DNA of 64,000 nucleotides from Arthrobacter endolithicus (GCF_026627425.1 NZ_JAPNLH010000015.1:1-64000); one strand, 5' to 3'; positions 17,488 to 27,085 are shown, numbered from the stretch's first letter. Program-made: numbers and translations. The notes: a model not told the origin generated them from the letters alone.

Positions 17488-17731
17488 CTACAGGTCCACG
17501 ACCCGTGCGAGGGCCTCGTCGACCCGTTGCATCTCCTCGACGGTCAGAAAGCCGGCCCGGCGACGGACACCAGCGGCCAAAAAAACTGGTCACCTGTGCG
17601 CTGGTGCTGGTGGAGGCAACGATCCAGGTACTGAGCGTGAGCCAGTCCGGCTGCAGCACGACGGCGTAGCGCCGGCCCTGCTGTTCGTGGCCCCTTCCGC
17701 GCGCGGGCAGCCGGTAGACCTCACCCCTCAT
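17488..17731 (-). pseudogene. Broken MazF-type toxin gene
   Basis: The ATG at 17731 begins a MazF/PemK-like N-terminus (MRGEVYRLPARGRGHEQQG, RYAVVLQPDWL, STWIVASTSTSAQVTSF). After a run of seven T bases the frame changes, and the other frame carries a normal MazF C-terminus (FLTVEEMQRVDEALARVVDL) ending in TAG at 17490-17488. About 35 central residues are missing as well, and 244 bases is not a multiple of three. MazF enzymes are sequence-specific endoribonucleases; this one must be dead. It is divergent from the Wadjet operon. Confidence 0.75.
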
Positions 17732-17792
17732 GCAACGCGGCCATATCCTGCGCGATCGCCCGAATCTCGGCAAGGTCCCCTACGTCGTCCAT
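17721..17792 (-). pseudogene. Remnant of the cognate antitoxin of the broken mazF
   Basis: The 23-codon frame MDDVGDLAEIRAIAQDMAAL...HEG ends in a TGA that overlaps the mazF ATG by 11 bases, the usual antitoxin-toxin junction. Full antitoxins of this class are about three times longer, so the N-terminal DNA-binding part is missing or lies in a damaged upstream frame. Confidence 0.45.
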
Positions 17793-17949
17793 AATGGCCG
17801 CCCCCGGTTTAGACGGACGCGGCTGCTACAGCAGGTGCGCCGGTCTTTTACGGGTGCGGCACCGAGGACCGCGGCGGCCGCAGCGGGTGTCCATTAGCAT
17901 GGAAGCAGGCACAGAGCCGGGAACCGGGCAGCAGCCGCAGAGGAACAAA

Positions 17950-19392
17950 ATGGACTACTACGCGATAAATGCGCTGCGTGAAAACCACGCCGGGTGGTCC
18001 CTGCTCCGCGCCCAAAACGCCCCGCTGGCGGTATGTCTTTTCATGGCGGCCTTCACCGGGCCGAACCAGCGCAACATCGGCCGCCAGCAGCTGATCGACG
18101 CCCTCGACGACCTGCTGTTCGGCCTCCGTGATTCCTTCGGCGAGGACAGGTTCCCGCGCCCGGCCTCGGAGTACCTGGACGACTGGGCGGCGCCGGAGCG
18201 GGCCTGGCTGCGCAAATACTATCTACCCGGTGCGGATGAGCCCCGCTACGACCTCACCGCCGCCTCAGAAGACGTGGTCCGGTGGGTGGAGAGCCTGCGC
18301 GGCCGGGACTTCGTGGCCACGCAATCCCGCCTCACCAGCATCTTCGCGGTGCTCAAGACCCTGGTCCAGCAGTCCGAGACGGACCCGGAGGTTCGCCTGG
18401 CGGAGCTGGCGCGGCAGCGCGACGGCATCGACGCGGAGATGGAACGGATCCGCAGTGGCAACGTCCGGGTGATGAGCGCCCCGGAGGCTCTGGACCACTT
18501 TCAGCAGTTGACCACGCTGGCCAAGGACCTGCTCTCGGACTTCCGTGAGGTGGAGCAGAACTTCCGCAAGCTGGACCGCCAGGTCCGGGAACAGATAGCC
18601 ACCTGGGACGGCAGCCAGGGCGAGCTGCTGGTTTCCATCTTCGCCAATCAGCAGGACATCACTAGTTCGCTGCAGGGCCGCACCTTCCAGGGTTTCTGGG
18701 ACTACCTCATGTCCCCGCAGCTTCGCACGGAGCTGCGGGACCTATTGGAACGGGCCACGAAAATCGAGGCCCTGGCCGGTGTGGAAAACCTGCAGGCCGT
18801 GACCACGCTGCACCAGGATTGGCTGCCGGCCGTGGAGCAGACCCAGGGTACCGTCCGGCAGCTGTCGGCCCAGATGCGCCGCCTGTTGGATGACAAGGTG
18901 TTCTTGGAAAATAAGCGGATCATGCAGCTGGTCCGGAGCATCGAATCCGGCGCCCTCGCCCTGCGAACGCAGGCGCCGGGCGGCGTGTTCACCGGGATCT
19001 CGGCGCCGTCGGTAGAGGTCGCGTTACCGTTTGAGCGCCCGCTGTATGAGCCGAGCCGACGGACCGTGGTGGACGACGACGTCGTGACCGCCGACGACGC
19101 CGACGTGGATGCGGGAGCGCTGTTCAGCCAGTTCCACGTGGACCCGGACCGGCTCAAGGCCAATATCGACGATGTCCTGGCCGACGCCGGCCAGGCGACC
19201 CTCAAGGAGATCACCTCCGCGCATCCGCTATCCCAGGGCCTTGCCGAGCTGGTGGCCTACTACCAGCTGGCTACGGATTCGGACTGGGCCAGCATCGACC
19301 CCGGAATCGTTGAGCAGTTGTCCTGGACCTTGCCCGATGGCAGCATCCGGGAAGCCACCGTTGACCAGATCGTGTTTGGAAGGCCTGCATGA
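17950..19392 (+). CDS. jetA: Wadjet protein JetA (DUF3375, MukF/kleisin-like)
   Basis: 480 aa from the ATG at 17950 (AGAGGAAC just upstream). The frame is open back to 17794, but that extension is Arg/Pro-rich and non-conserved. MDYYAINALRENHAGWSLLRAQNAPLAVCL-type N-termini and the following winged-helix region are characteristic of DUF3375. A long, largely helical middle (about 120-330) with heptad-like charged sequence follows. JetA is the kleisin subunit that bridges the SMC-like JetC heads. It is the first gene of the four-gene Wadjet operon; the jetB start overlaps its stop by four bases. Wadjet complexes recognise and cleave closed circular plasmid DNA. Confidence 0.92.
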   Translation: MDYYAINALRENHAGWSLLRAQNAPLAVCLFMAAFTGPNQRNIGRQQLIDALDDLLFGLRDSFGEDRFPRPASEYLDDWAAPERAWLRKYYLPGADEPRYDLTAASEDVVRWVESLRGRDFVATQSRLTSIFAVLKTLVQQSETDPEVRLAELARQRDGIDAEMERIRSGNVRVMSAPEALDHFQQLTTLAKDLLSDFREVEQNFRKLDRQVREQIATWDGSQGELLVSIFANQQDITSSLQGRTFQGFWDYLMSPQLRTELRDLLERATKIEALAGVENLQAVTTLHQDWLPAVEQTQGTVRQLSAQMRRLLDDKVFLENKRIMQLVRSIESGALALRTQAPGGVFTGISAPSVEVALPFERPLYEPSRRTVVDDDVVTADDADVDAGALFSQFHVDPDRLKANIDDVLADAGQATLKEITSAHPLSQGLAELVAYYQLATDSDWASIDPGIVEQLSWTLPDGSIREATVDQIVFGRPA

Positions 19393-20051
19393 CCAGCACA
19401 GAGGAACACGCAAGCACCGAACAGGTTACCCGCACGCCGGAGGAACTTCCCGCCGTCGTCACCCGGCTATTCAAGGGAGTGGTCTACGCCGAGGGGGACG
19501 AGAGGCTCTGGCAGTCGCTGCTGGGACTGGTCTCCCAGGTCCGGGATTACGTTGCCGTCCTGGGCCTTGACTTGATCCTGGACGAGCCGGAGGGGTACGC
19601 GTTCCTGAGATCCCGCGAGGACGCCGACGGCACGCTGCCCCGACTGATCCCGCGCCGCCAGCTGACCTTCAATGTCAGCCTGCTGCTGGCACTGCTGCGC
19701 GGGAGGATGCTTGAATTCGACACGAACAGCAGCGAGCTGCGGCTGATTATGACCGAACAGGAGATCGCCGACATGGTCGCGGTGTTCCTCCCGGAATCCA
19801 GCAATGAGGCCCGCATTCTTGACCAGCTCGGCACCAACATCAAAAAAGTGGTGGAGTTGGGCTTCCTGCGGAAACTGCGCGGACAGCTTGGCACCTACGA
19901 GGTAGCCCGCATCCTTAAGGCCTACGTGGATGCGCAGTGGCTTGAAGAATTCGACGCCAGGCTGGCCGACTACAGGGCATCCCTTGGCGGCGGCGCGGGA
20001 GAAACCACCCTTGACACAGCCGCCAAAGAGACCGTGAAGGCGCAGAGCTGA
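19389..20051 (+). CDS. jetB: Wadjet protein JetB (DUF4194, MukE/KITE-like)
   Basis: 220 aa. The ATG overlaps the jetA TGA (ATGA) and its own TGA overlaps the jetC ATG (TGATG). DUF4194 features are the central DLILDEPEGYAFLRSRE, LIPRRQLTFNVSLLLALLRGRMLEFD, and a second winged-helix section with GTNIKKVVELGFLRKL and LGTYEVARILKAYVDAQWL. JetB binds the kleisin JetA as a KITE-type dimer in the motor complex. The acidic, disordered first 25 residues and last 20 residues are unremarkable. Confidence 0.92.
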   Translation: MTSTEEHASTEQVTRTPEELPAVVTRLFKGVVYAEGDERLWQSLLGLVSQVRDYVAVLGLDLILDEPEGYAFLRSREDADGTLPRLIPRRQLTFNVSLLLALLRGRMLEFDTNSSELRLIMTEQEIADMVAVFLPESSNEARILDQLGTNIKKVVELGFLRKLRGQLGTYEVARILKAYVDAQWLEEFDARLADYRASLGGGAGETTLDTAAKETVKAQS

Positions 20052-23000
20052 TGACCACCGAACTGCAGGACAGTCTCTTCACCCTTGAGGAGCCTGAAGA
20101 TACAACAGACGACGGCGGCATGCAGCCGGGCTTCCGGCTGCACCGTTTGGAGCTGCTGAACTGGGGCACGTTCCACGAGGGGGTGCGGGTGTTCCTGCTC
20201 GATGGCGACAACAGTCTACTGACCGGGGACATCGGCTCGGGAAAATCGACGGTGGTGGACGCCATCACCACGCTGCTATTGCCGGCGAACCGGATCGAGT
20301 ACAACAAGGCCGCGGGTGCTCAGAAGAAGGAACGCAGCCTGATGTCGTACGTGCGCGGCTTCCACAAGAGCACACGGGGAGCCGGGGGCGAGCATTCCAA
20401 GCCCGTCGCTCTGCGCGGTACCGGAGCCCTGAGCGTGGTCCTGGGCGTCTTCCACAACGCTGTTCTGGGCAAGTCCGTCACGCTGGCCGTCACGCTGTGG
20501 GCCACCCAGGAGGCCGGACAGCCGAGCCGCTTCTACTCACTCGCCGAAATGGAGCAGTCCATTGCGGGGGACTTCTCCCACTTCGGCAAGGATCCGGCCA
20601 AGCTCAAGAAGAAGCTGCGGGCCCAGGGCGCGTCCGTCCACGATTCCTTCGACCCGTACGCCGCGGCCTTCAAGCGGCAGTTTGGCATTGGCGGGAACCA
20701 GGCCATGGACCTGTTCCACCGCACGGTGTCGATGAAGCAGGTGGAGAACATCACCTCCTTCGTGCGCACCAACATGCTCCAGGATGACGACGTCGACGCC
20801 CGGATCGGCAACCTGATCCACCACTTCGATGACCTCAAGAAGGCCCATGACGCGGTGCTGCGCGCGAAGGACCAGATCAGGCTGTTGACACCGATCCGGG
20901 ACGGCGCTGCAACCTACGCCCGGCTGAGCGCAGAGGATGGGCTGGCCCGTGCACAGCGGGACCAGCTGCACCCTTGGTTCACGGACCGCAGGCTGTCGCT
21001 GAGCCGCGAACACCAGGGCGAGCTGGAACGGACCGGCCACCGGCTGGAAGTGGACAGGAACAAGCTGACCGAAGACATCACGGCGCTGCGGCACGAGCTT
21101 TCCGGCGTCCAGGAGGATATCCGCAGCAACGGCGGTGGCCGGCTGGAGGCCATTGCCGCCGAGGTGGCCCGGCTCGCCGGTGAATCCCGGACGCAGCGGC
21201 AGCGCTTCGAAACCTACGCTCTGGCCGCCGCAGAACTGGGTCTGCAGATGCCCGAAAACCGCGTCAATTTTGATGCCAACCGCGCACGCCTGGACCAGGT
21301 CGAGGCCGGCCTGGGCGGCAAAACGGCAAAACTGCACGGCAGCCGCACGGCTTTGACTATTACCCGGGCTGAGCTGACCGGACGCACCGCGGAGCTCACG
21401 GCGGATCTGACCAGTCTGCAGGCCCGCACCAACCTGCTCCCCCGCGCCCAGCTTGAGCTCCGCCGTCGGCTGTCCGAGGCCACCGGCATCGCCGAAAGCG
21501 ACCTTGCCTACGCCGGCGAACTGCTGCGCGTGCGCGACGGGGAGTCCCTGTGGGAGGGCGCCGCGGAACGCACCCTGCGCGGCTTTGCCCTCTCCCTGCT
21601 GGTTCCGGACCAGCACTACGCGGCCGTCAGCAATTGGGTGGACGGCAACAACCTACGCGGCCGGCTGGTCTATCTGCGGATCCAGGACGCCTACTCGCCC
21701 AAGGCGGCCGCCCCCGGCACGCTCGCCGCCAAAATCGCCATCAAAGCCGGCACCGGCTTCCGCGACTTCCTGCTCGATGAACTCGCCGGCCGCTTCGACC
21801 ACTTCTGTGCCGCCACCATGGAGGATTTCCGCCGCCATCCCAAGGCGCTGACCGCCAACGGCCAGCTCAAGGGAGGCCGGGGCAGGCATGAGAAGGATGA
21901 CCGCAAGGACCTGGCGGACCGCAAAAACTACGTGCTCGGCTGGGACAATCACGACAAGATCAGCCGCTTCCACGCCGAACTTGAGGACGTCACCGGTCAG
22001 CTGGCCGGCACGGATGCGCAGCTGGCCAAGGTGGACGCGTCGCTGGGCAAGCTTGGCCGGGCAAACCAGCAGCTCGGCAGCCTGCGCTCCGTCGCCGATT
22101 TCGCCGAGATCGGCTGGCAGCTCACGGCCCGCCGCATCGAGGAACTCAGGGAGGAAAAACGCCAGCTCGAATCCACCAGTGACGTCCTGGCCCAGCTCAC
22201 GGCCAAGGAAGCGGATACCTTGCTCCGGCTGGGACGGCTGGAAGAGCAGGCGGGGAAAATCCAGCAGCGCCTGGGCGCCAACGAAAAAGACGCTAAGGAC
22301 ATTGCCGAGGCGATCGAAGAGTGCCGCACGGTTCTCGCCGCTGCTCCCCTGACGGGCGACGGCGTCGTGCTGGCCGCCGTCGCCAGGCTTGCCGCCGCTG
22401 AACTCACCGGCAAGCCGCTCACCTACCGGAACACCGCAACGGTGGAGAGCACCGTGCGGACCGGACTGACGGAAACCATCGATGCACTGACCAAACGCAT
22501 TGCCCGGGCAGCGGAGGGCACGGTCCGTCAAATGGCCGATTTCCGAAACAAGTATCCGAACGCAACGACCGAAATCGACGCGTCACTGGACTCTGCCGCC
22601 GAATTCGACAGGCTTCTGGAGGAGCTGGCCAGCAACGGCCTACCCCGTTTCGAGGCGCACTTCAAGGAGTCGCTGAACCAGAACACCATCCACGAGGTGG
22701 TGGCGTTCAATGCCTTCCTGGACAGCCGGCGGCAGGACATTGTGAACCGGATCGGCGAAATCAATCTCTCGCTGGCCGGCATTGAATACAACCCCGGCCG
22801 GCACATCCAGCTGGAGCACCAGAACACTACGGACCTTGACGTGCGCCAGTTCGGCATCGATCTGCGGGCCTGTTCGGAGGGGACCATCGGGGACGACGAC
22901 CAGTACTCCGAACAGAAATACCTGCAGGTAGAACGTCTGATCGAGCGCTTCCGGGGGCGCGACGGCTTCACCACGCTGGATGAGAGGTGGACCGCCAAGG

Positions 23001-23533
23001 TCACGGACGTGCGCAACTGGTTCACCTTCTCCGCCTCGGAAAAATGGACGGAAACCGGCGAGGAATACGAGCACTTCACCGATTCCGGCGGAAAATCCGG
23101 CGGTCAGAAGGAGAAACTGGCCTACACCATCCTCGCCGCCGCCCTGGCCTTCCAGTTCGGGCTCGGCGCGGGCAAGGGCGGCGGTGGCCGTGGCTCCAGT
23201 GGTGGGGCCGGACGGCCCGGTGCCGGCAGGTCTGCGGACAGTGGCCGCAGCTTCCGCTTCGTGGTCATTGATGAAGCCTTTGGCCGCGGATCCGACGAAT
23301 CCGCCAGATACGGCCTGGAGCTCTTCCAGCGGATGAAACTGCAGCTGCTGATCGTCACGCCGCTGCAGAAGATCCACGTGATCGAGCCTTTCGTTTCCCA
23401 TGTGGGCTTCGTGGCCAATCCCAACGGCAATGATTCGCAGCTGCGCAATATGACCATCCAGGAATACCGTGCCGAGCGGGACAGGCGCACCGAACCGGAC
23501 ATCTCTGCCGGGCGGGACATACATGCCGGCTGA
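20051..23533 (+). CDS. jetC: Wadjet protein JetC (SMC/MukB-like ATPase)
   Basis: 1160 aa. The N-terminal head has Walker A GDIGSGKSTVVDAITTLLLP (GDIGSGKST 59-67). Two long coiled-coil stretches (roughly 270-470 and 600-760) flank a compact hinge-like part (about 480-600). The C-terminal head has the ABC signature KSGGQKEKLAYTILAAAL (about 1016) and Walker B FVVIDEAFGRGSDES (about 1070). This is the loop-extruding motor of Wadjet. Between signature and Walker B there is an unusual insert of about 25 residues, almost all Gly, Ser, Arg and Ala. Other parts look normal, so the protein is judged functional. Confidence 0.93.
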   Translation: MTTELQDSLFTLEEPEDTTDDGGMQPGFRLHRLELLNWGTFHEGVRVFLLDGDNSLLTGDIGSGKSTVVDAITTLLLPANRIEYNKAAGAQKKERSLMSYVRGFHKSTRGAGGEHSKPVALRGTGALSVVLGVFHNAVLGKSVTLAVTLWATQEAGQPSRFYSLAEMEQSIAGDFSHFGKDPAKLKKKLRAQGASVHDSFDPYAAAFKRQFGIGGNQAMDLFHRTVSMKQVENITSFVRTNMLQDDDVDARIGNLIHHFDDLKKAHDAVLRAKDQIRLLTPIRDGAATYARLSAEDGLARAQRDQLHPWFTDRRLSLSREHQGELERTGHRLEVDRNKLTEDITALRHELSGVQEDIRSNGGGRLEAIAAEVARLAGESRTQRQRFETYALAAAELGLQMPENRVNFDANRARLDQVEAGLGGKTAKLHGSRTALTITRAELTGRTAELTADLTSLQARTNLLPRAQLELRRRLSEATGIAESDLAYAGELLRVRDGESLWEGAAERTLRGFALSLLVPDQHYAAVSNWVDGNNLRGRLVYLRIQDAYSPKAAAPGTLAAKIAIKAGTGFRDFLLDELAGRFDHFCAATMEDFRRHPKALTANGQLKGGRGRHEKDDRKDLADRKNYVLGWDNHDKISRFHAELEDVTGQLAGTDAQLAKVDASLGKLGRANQQLGSLRSVADFAEIGWQLTARRIEELREEKRQLESTSDVLAQLTAKEADTLLRLGRLEEQAGKIQQRLGANEKDAKDIAEAIEECRTVLAAAPLTGDGVVLAAVARLAAAELTGKPLTYRNTATVESTVRTGLTETIDALTKRIARAAEGTVRQMADFRNKYPNATTEIDASLDSAAEFDRLLEELASNGLPRFEAHFKESLNQNTIHEVVAFNAFLDSRRQDIVNRIGEINLSLAGIEYNPGRHIQLEHQNTTDLDVRQFGIDLRACSEGTIGDDDQYSEQKYLQVERLIERFRGRDGFTTLDERWTAKVTDVRNWFTFSASEKWTETGEEYEHFTDSGGKSGGQKEKLAYTILAAALAFQFGLGAGKGGGGRGSSGGAGRPGAGRSADSGRSFRFVVIDEAFGRGSDESARYGLELFQRMKLQLLIVTPLQKIHVIEPFVSHVGFVANPNGNDSQLRNMTIQEYRAERDRRTEPDISAGRDIHAG

Positions 23534-24824
23534 CCCCCGGCGCTCCTGGACCACCCTGGCCACGCTGCGCGGCCTGTCCAAGGGGTTGTGGGACAGGGGC
23601 CAGCTGCTGCGCGAACTGGTGGAGCCCACCGAAGCCTATCCCCGCCGTCGCGCGCTGAAACGCCCCACGGCCGCCGAACTGCGCAGCGACTACCCTGCTG
23701 CCCGGGCCTGGGCCGCCGAGCTGTTCGCCGCCGCCGGGAAATTCTCGCTGGAAACCACGGAGGCCGGCCGCACCACCATCGGTTCCAACACGCTCCCCTC
23801 CGCCGCCGTCTTCGGCACCGCGGAGGATGAGATCGCCTTTGCCGGCAGGACCCAGGACGCCGCGCGGTTCCGGAAACTGGCCGCGGAGCTCCTCGAGCTC
23901 GACGCCGCGTTGGGCAGCTGGGTTGCCAAGCGACCGCTGCAGCTGCTGGAGCTCGACGGCGCCGCGCTGACTGCCGCCCGCGCCGCCCGCTGGCTGCGGG
24001 ACAACCCCGCGCCCGGCATCTACATCCGCCAGCTCAGCCTCCCCGGCGTTCACACCAAGTTCATCGAAACGCACCGCCGAATCATCGATGAGATGACCGC
24101 TGCGCTGCGGAGCCTGGACGCTGCCGAAGACGACGCAGGGACCACCCTGCGGGAAGACGTGGCCGGCGATAATGCCATCGACGACGATCCGAACGGCGCG
24201 GCGCTGTCCGGCGGACCCGCCGGACACGCTCTCCTCAGCGATCCCGCCGCACGAACCCCGGCAGCACGCTTCGCTGCCCGGCATGGGTTCGCGCACCCGC
24301 CCGAGCAGGTCCGCTTCCGCATTCTGGACCCCGGCCTTCCCGCCCTGGGCAGCGCGCGGGACATTACCGTCACGGCCGAGGCCTTCGCGTCCCTCCACCT
24401 GCCCGTGCGGACCATCATCGCCACCGAAAATCTGGTCAATTTCCTGGCCCTGCCCGAACGCCCGGACACAGTCGCCCTCTTTGGCCGCGGCTACGGCTTC
24501 TCCGCCCTGCGTGAAGCGCACTGGCTGCGGCACTGCGAAATTCTCTACTGGGGAGACCTGGACACGCACGGCTTCCGCATCTTGGATCAGCTGCGCGCGG
24601 TGCATCCGCACGTGGTCAGCCTCCTGATGGACCAGGAGACACTGCTGGCCCACCGTGACGCCTGGGGACACGAGCCCTCCCCCTCGCGGGCCGCCCTGAC
24701 CCGGCTGACCGAGGCGGAATCCGCCGTCTACAAGGAGCTGGGCAGCGATGCTTACGGCCGGGCCGTCCGGCTGGAACAGGAACTCATCCGCTGGGACTGG
24801 GCGCTGGAGCGGCTCCTGCGCTAG
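23523..24824 (+). CDS. jetD: Wadjet nuclease JetD (DUF3322 plus DUF2220 toprim)
   Basis: 433 aa. The ATG at 23523 lies inside the last codons of jetC (11-base overlap); an earlier in-frame ATG would overlap more. The N-terminal half corresponds to DUF3322 (TTLATLRGLSKGLWDRGQLL, AARAARWLRDNPAPGIYIRQ, VHTKFIETH). The C-terminal half is DUF2220, a topoisomerase-VI-A-like toprim fold with the metal residues in place: E302 in IATENLVNFLALP, and D345/D347 in YWGDLDTHGFRIL. JetD cuts the trapped plasmid. An acidic, low-complexity loop (about 198-245) separates the halves. No missing catalytic residue was found. Confidence 0.92.
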   Translation: MPADPRRSWTTLATLRGLSKGLWDRGQLLRELVEPTEAYPRRRALKRPTAAELRSDYPAARAWAAELFAAAGKFSLETTEAGRTTIGSNTLPSAAVFGTAEDEIAFAGRTQDAARFRKLAAELLELDAALGSWVAKRPLQLLELDGAALTAARAARWLRDNPAPGIYIRQLSLPGVHTKFIETHRRIIDEMTAALRSLDAAEDDAGTTLREDVAGDNAIDDDPNGAALSGGPAGHALLSDPAARTPAARFAARHGFAHPPEQVRFRILDPGLPALGSARDITVTAEAFASLHLPVRTIIATENLVNFLALPERPDTVALFGRGYGFSALREAHWLRHCEILYWGDLDTHGFRILDQLRAVHPHVVSLLMDQETLLAHRDAWGHEPSPSRAALTRLTEAESAVYKELGSDAYGRAVRLEQELIRWDWALERLLR

Positions 24825-24885
24825 CTTGCGCACGGGGCGTTCTCTCCCCCAAATGACAAAGCCATGGACCTTCCGAACATCCCCT

Positions 24886-24908
24886 CCTGCCGCGACCTTT
24901 CCGGCAGG
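24886..24908. terminator. Hairpin between jetD and the convergent sugar operon
   Basis: CCTGCCG (24886-24892) pairs with CGGCAGG (24902-24908) around nine bases. It sits in the 92-base gap between two convergent operons. There is no long T-run. Confidence 0.45.
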
Positions 24909-24916
24909 CGCCAGCG

Positions 24917-27010
24917 CTACTTTTGTACCAGCGTCACCCAGGTAAACCCGCCCGGGAACACCTCGACCCGGCCGGAGTGGTCCGCTCCGTTGGCATTCGG
25001 CCCGGCTGGGACAGGGCGGCCGGAGGAGTCAAACGCCTGCTGCTGCAGCTTGAACCCCTTCGGCAGGTCAACGCGGTGAAAGGAGGTGCGTGCCGCGGCA
25101 CTGACGTACAGGCTCGAGTCGCCGCCGGGCCCGCTCACGGATACGGAGGAGATTTCCGGCTGGAGCAGCAGCGCATCGATGGCTGCGGTCCCGTTGGAAC
25201 GCCCGACGACGACCGCCGCGTTTCCGGCCGGCAGCGGCGAACCCAGCGCAAACGGGTAGAGGATCCCCGGTGCCCCGGTCACTCCCTGGGCTCCGGCGCC
25301 GCCGTTAGGCGTTGTTCCGAGCACGGTGCGCCCGGACGTCCACGAAGTATTCCCGGCCGGGGCGATGCTGCGGTTCCCGATCGGGTAGACGTTCCGGGGC
25401 TGGTTGTCGGCGGGAACCGGGATGGCTACTGATCCCCCGGCGGCAAGGGAGACATATGCTCCACCGGATATATTCGCCTCCCCGGTCCAGGCGGCGGCCG
25501 GTTTCACCACGGTTCCGCCGGTAATGCTGCCGGATTCTGCCTCCACCACGCTGAGGCCATGGGAGCTGACCGTCTTATTGATCGCGAGGGCCTTGTCCTT
25601 AAGCGAAGGGTTCGCGTCAAGGGTGAGCATGCTCAGCAGCGTATGGATGGTGGATTCGGCACCGGAGTTGGGGTTGATCCGGCCGTCCGATTCGATCCCG
25701 TCGATGGCGGTGCCGGTGGCCCGGTTGTAGGCGGGGGCACCATTGGGGTTGGCCCCGAAGAACCAGGCCGCGGCAACCGCCGCCACGTCCAGTAGCCCGG
25801 GCGCATTGCTGGCCGTCGCCGTCGCCACCAGGGACTCCACGCGCGAATCCACGCCATAGGCAATTTGCGCCTCGCCCGGCGTCGGGCTCCAGGCGTTGTC
25901 CGGGCCGCCCGCGGCGAGCAGCTGCGGGGTGAACTGTGCGGAGTCCTTAACCGCGGCGGCCAGCAGGTCCGGCCGGTGCAGCACTGGGGCCGCCGTCGCG
26001 ACGGCGGCAGGGGCCATGCCGCCCCATGCATGCCAGAGGGACTGGGAGGTGACGGAGGGCAGGATGGCGCCGAAAGGCCACTGCCGGGTGGAGCCGGAGG
26101 ACATCTTCGCGATGCCCTCGGTCAGCTCGCGCAACGCGGTGTTGGCGCTGTCGTCGCCGGGAGCGGCGGTGACGTACGCGGCGAGGCCAAGCACCGCTTC
26201 CGCAGAGGCATCCGCGCCCCCGGTGATCAGCCACGCCGGCACCTGCACGCCGTCGGCCACGTCGAAGTGCCCGTACCTGGCCAGCGACTGCCGGTTGAGG
26301 GAAGCCAGCGCCAGGTGCAGCCGGTCGGCCAGAAAGGCAGCGAATTGCGGGTCTGCGGATTTGAACGCCGCGTACCCCTCACCAAGGGCCCATACCGTCC
26401 GGGCCAGCCAGTAGGACTCGGCCGAATCCGACGGATCGGGCAGCTCCACCGGCTTGGCGCTCGGGTTCAGCGTGCCGTCGGCCTGCTGCCAGAGCACCAC
26501 ATTGCCGGCGTTGGGGCCGGTTGTGGTCTGCAGGTACGTCAGCGAGCGCAGCGTCTGGAAGGCGTGCTCCCGGCTGGCAGCGTTCCCGGTCTGTTGCCAG
26601 TGCCTCAGGTAGACCACGGCCGTACGGGCAATATCGTCGGCGTTATAGGCCCCTTGGCTCCAGTAGCCGGTGGCATTGTCAAGGGTGCCGCCGCCCAGCC
26701 GCGTGTAGCTGCCATCAACGTTCTTGTTGGCATATGTCCACGGCGCCTGCGCGGATGGCTGCTGCTCCAGCTGGTATGTGGTGTGCCCGCTCACGGGTTT
26801 TAGCGAGACCGCATCCAGCAGAAAGTTCAGATGGGCCAGGTTGGTCAACGGGACGGACGACGGCGGCGCAGGTGCCTGTGGCGCGGCCGTCAGCTGGGGT
26901 GCCGGGGACGCGACGGCGGCCGTTTCCGCCCCGAGCAGCAGCATCGATAAAGCGGCGACGATCGCCACCGGTTTGGTCATTCTTCGTGAAATAGCGGTCA
27001 CGCGAACCAT
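24917..27010 (-). CDS. Large secreted protein, probable six-hairpin (alpha/alpha) glycosidase-like
   Basis: 697 aa; AGGAGG lies just before the ATG at 27010. There is an N-terminal signal peptide (basic start, hydrophobic core to about residue 35, VASPAPQ cleavage region). The next 430 residues are repeated helices with aromatic and Gly turns (TGYWSQGAYNADDIARTAVVYL, SYWLARTVWALGEGYAAF, SLWHAWGGMAPAA). They look like an alpha/alpha-toroid as in several glycoside hydrolase and lyase families. About 510-697 is beta-rich and may bind carbohydrate. No catalytic pair can be named. Its place after the GH130 gene in a LacI-controlled operon suggests it acts outside the cell on the same glycan. Confidence 0.6.
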   Translation of the reverse strand: MVRVTAISRRMTKPVAIVAALSMLLLGAETAAVASPAPQLTAAPQAPAPPSSVPLTNLAHLNFLLDAVSLKPVSGHTTYQLEQQPSAQAPWTYANKNVDGSYTRLGGGTLDNATGYWSQGAYNADDIARTAVVYLRHWQQTGNAASREHAFQTLRSLTYLQTTTGPNAGNVVLWQQADGTLNPSAKPVELPDPSDSAESYWLARTVWALGEGYAAFKSADPQFAAFLADRLHLALASLNRQSLARYGHFDVADGVQVPAWLITGGADASAEAVLGLAAYVTAAPGDDSANTALRELTEGIAKMSSGSTRQWPFGAILPSVTSQSLWHAWGGMAPAAVATAAPVLHRPDLLAAAVKDSAQFTPQLLAAGGPDNAWSPTPGEAQIAYGVDSRVESLVATATASNAPGLLDVAAVAAAWFFGANPNGAPAYNRATGTAIDGIESDGRINPNSGAESTIHTLLSMLTLDANPSLKDKALAINKTVSSHGLSVVEAESGSITGGTVVKPAAAWTGEANISGGAYVSLAAGGSVAIPVPADNQPRNVYPIGNRSIAPAGNTSWTSGRTVLGTTPNGGAGAQGVTGAPGILYPFALGSPLPAGNAAVVVGRSNGTAAIDALLLQPEISSVSVSGPGGDSSLYVSAAARTSFHRVDLPKGFKLQQQAFDSSGRPVPAGPNANGADHSGRVEVFPGGFTWVTLVQK

Positions 27011-27085
27011 ATCTGCCTCCTGAGAAGGTGCTAAGTAATGAATCTCCCTGCGGACGCTGCCGGGCGGACCGGCGCGCGGCGGGGG

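Noticed and set aside
17794-17949. Longer JetA start
   Set aside because: The extension is Arg/Pro-rich and unlike DUF3375 N-termini; a good ribosome site lies before 17950.
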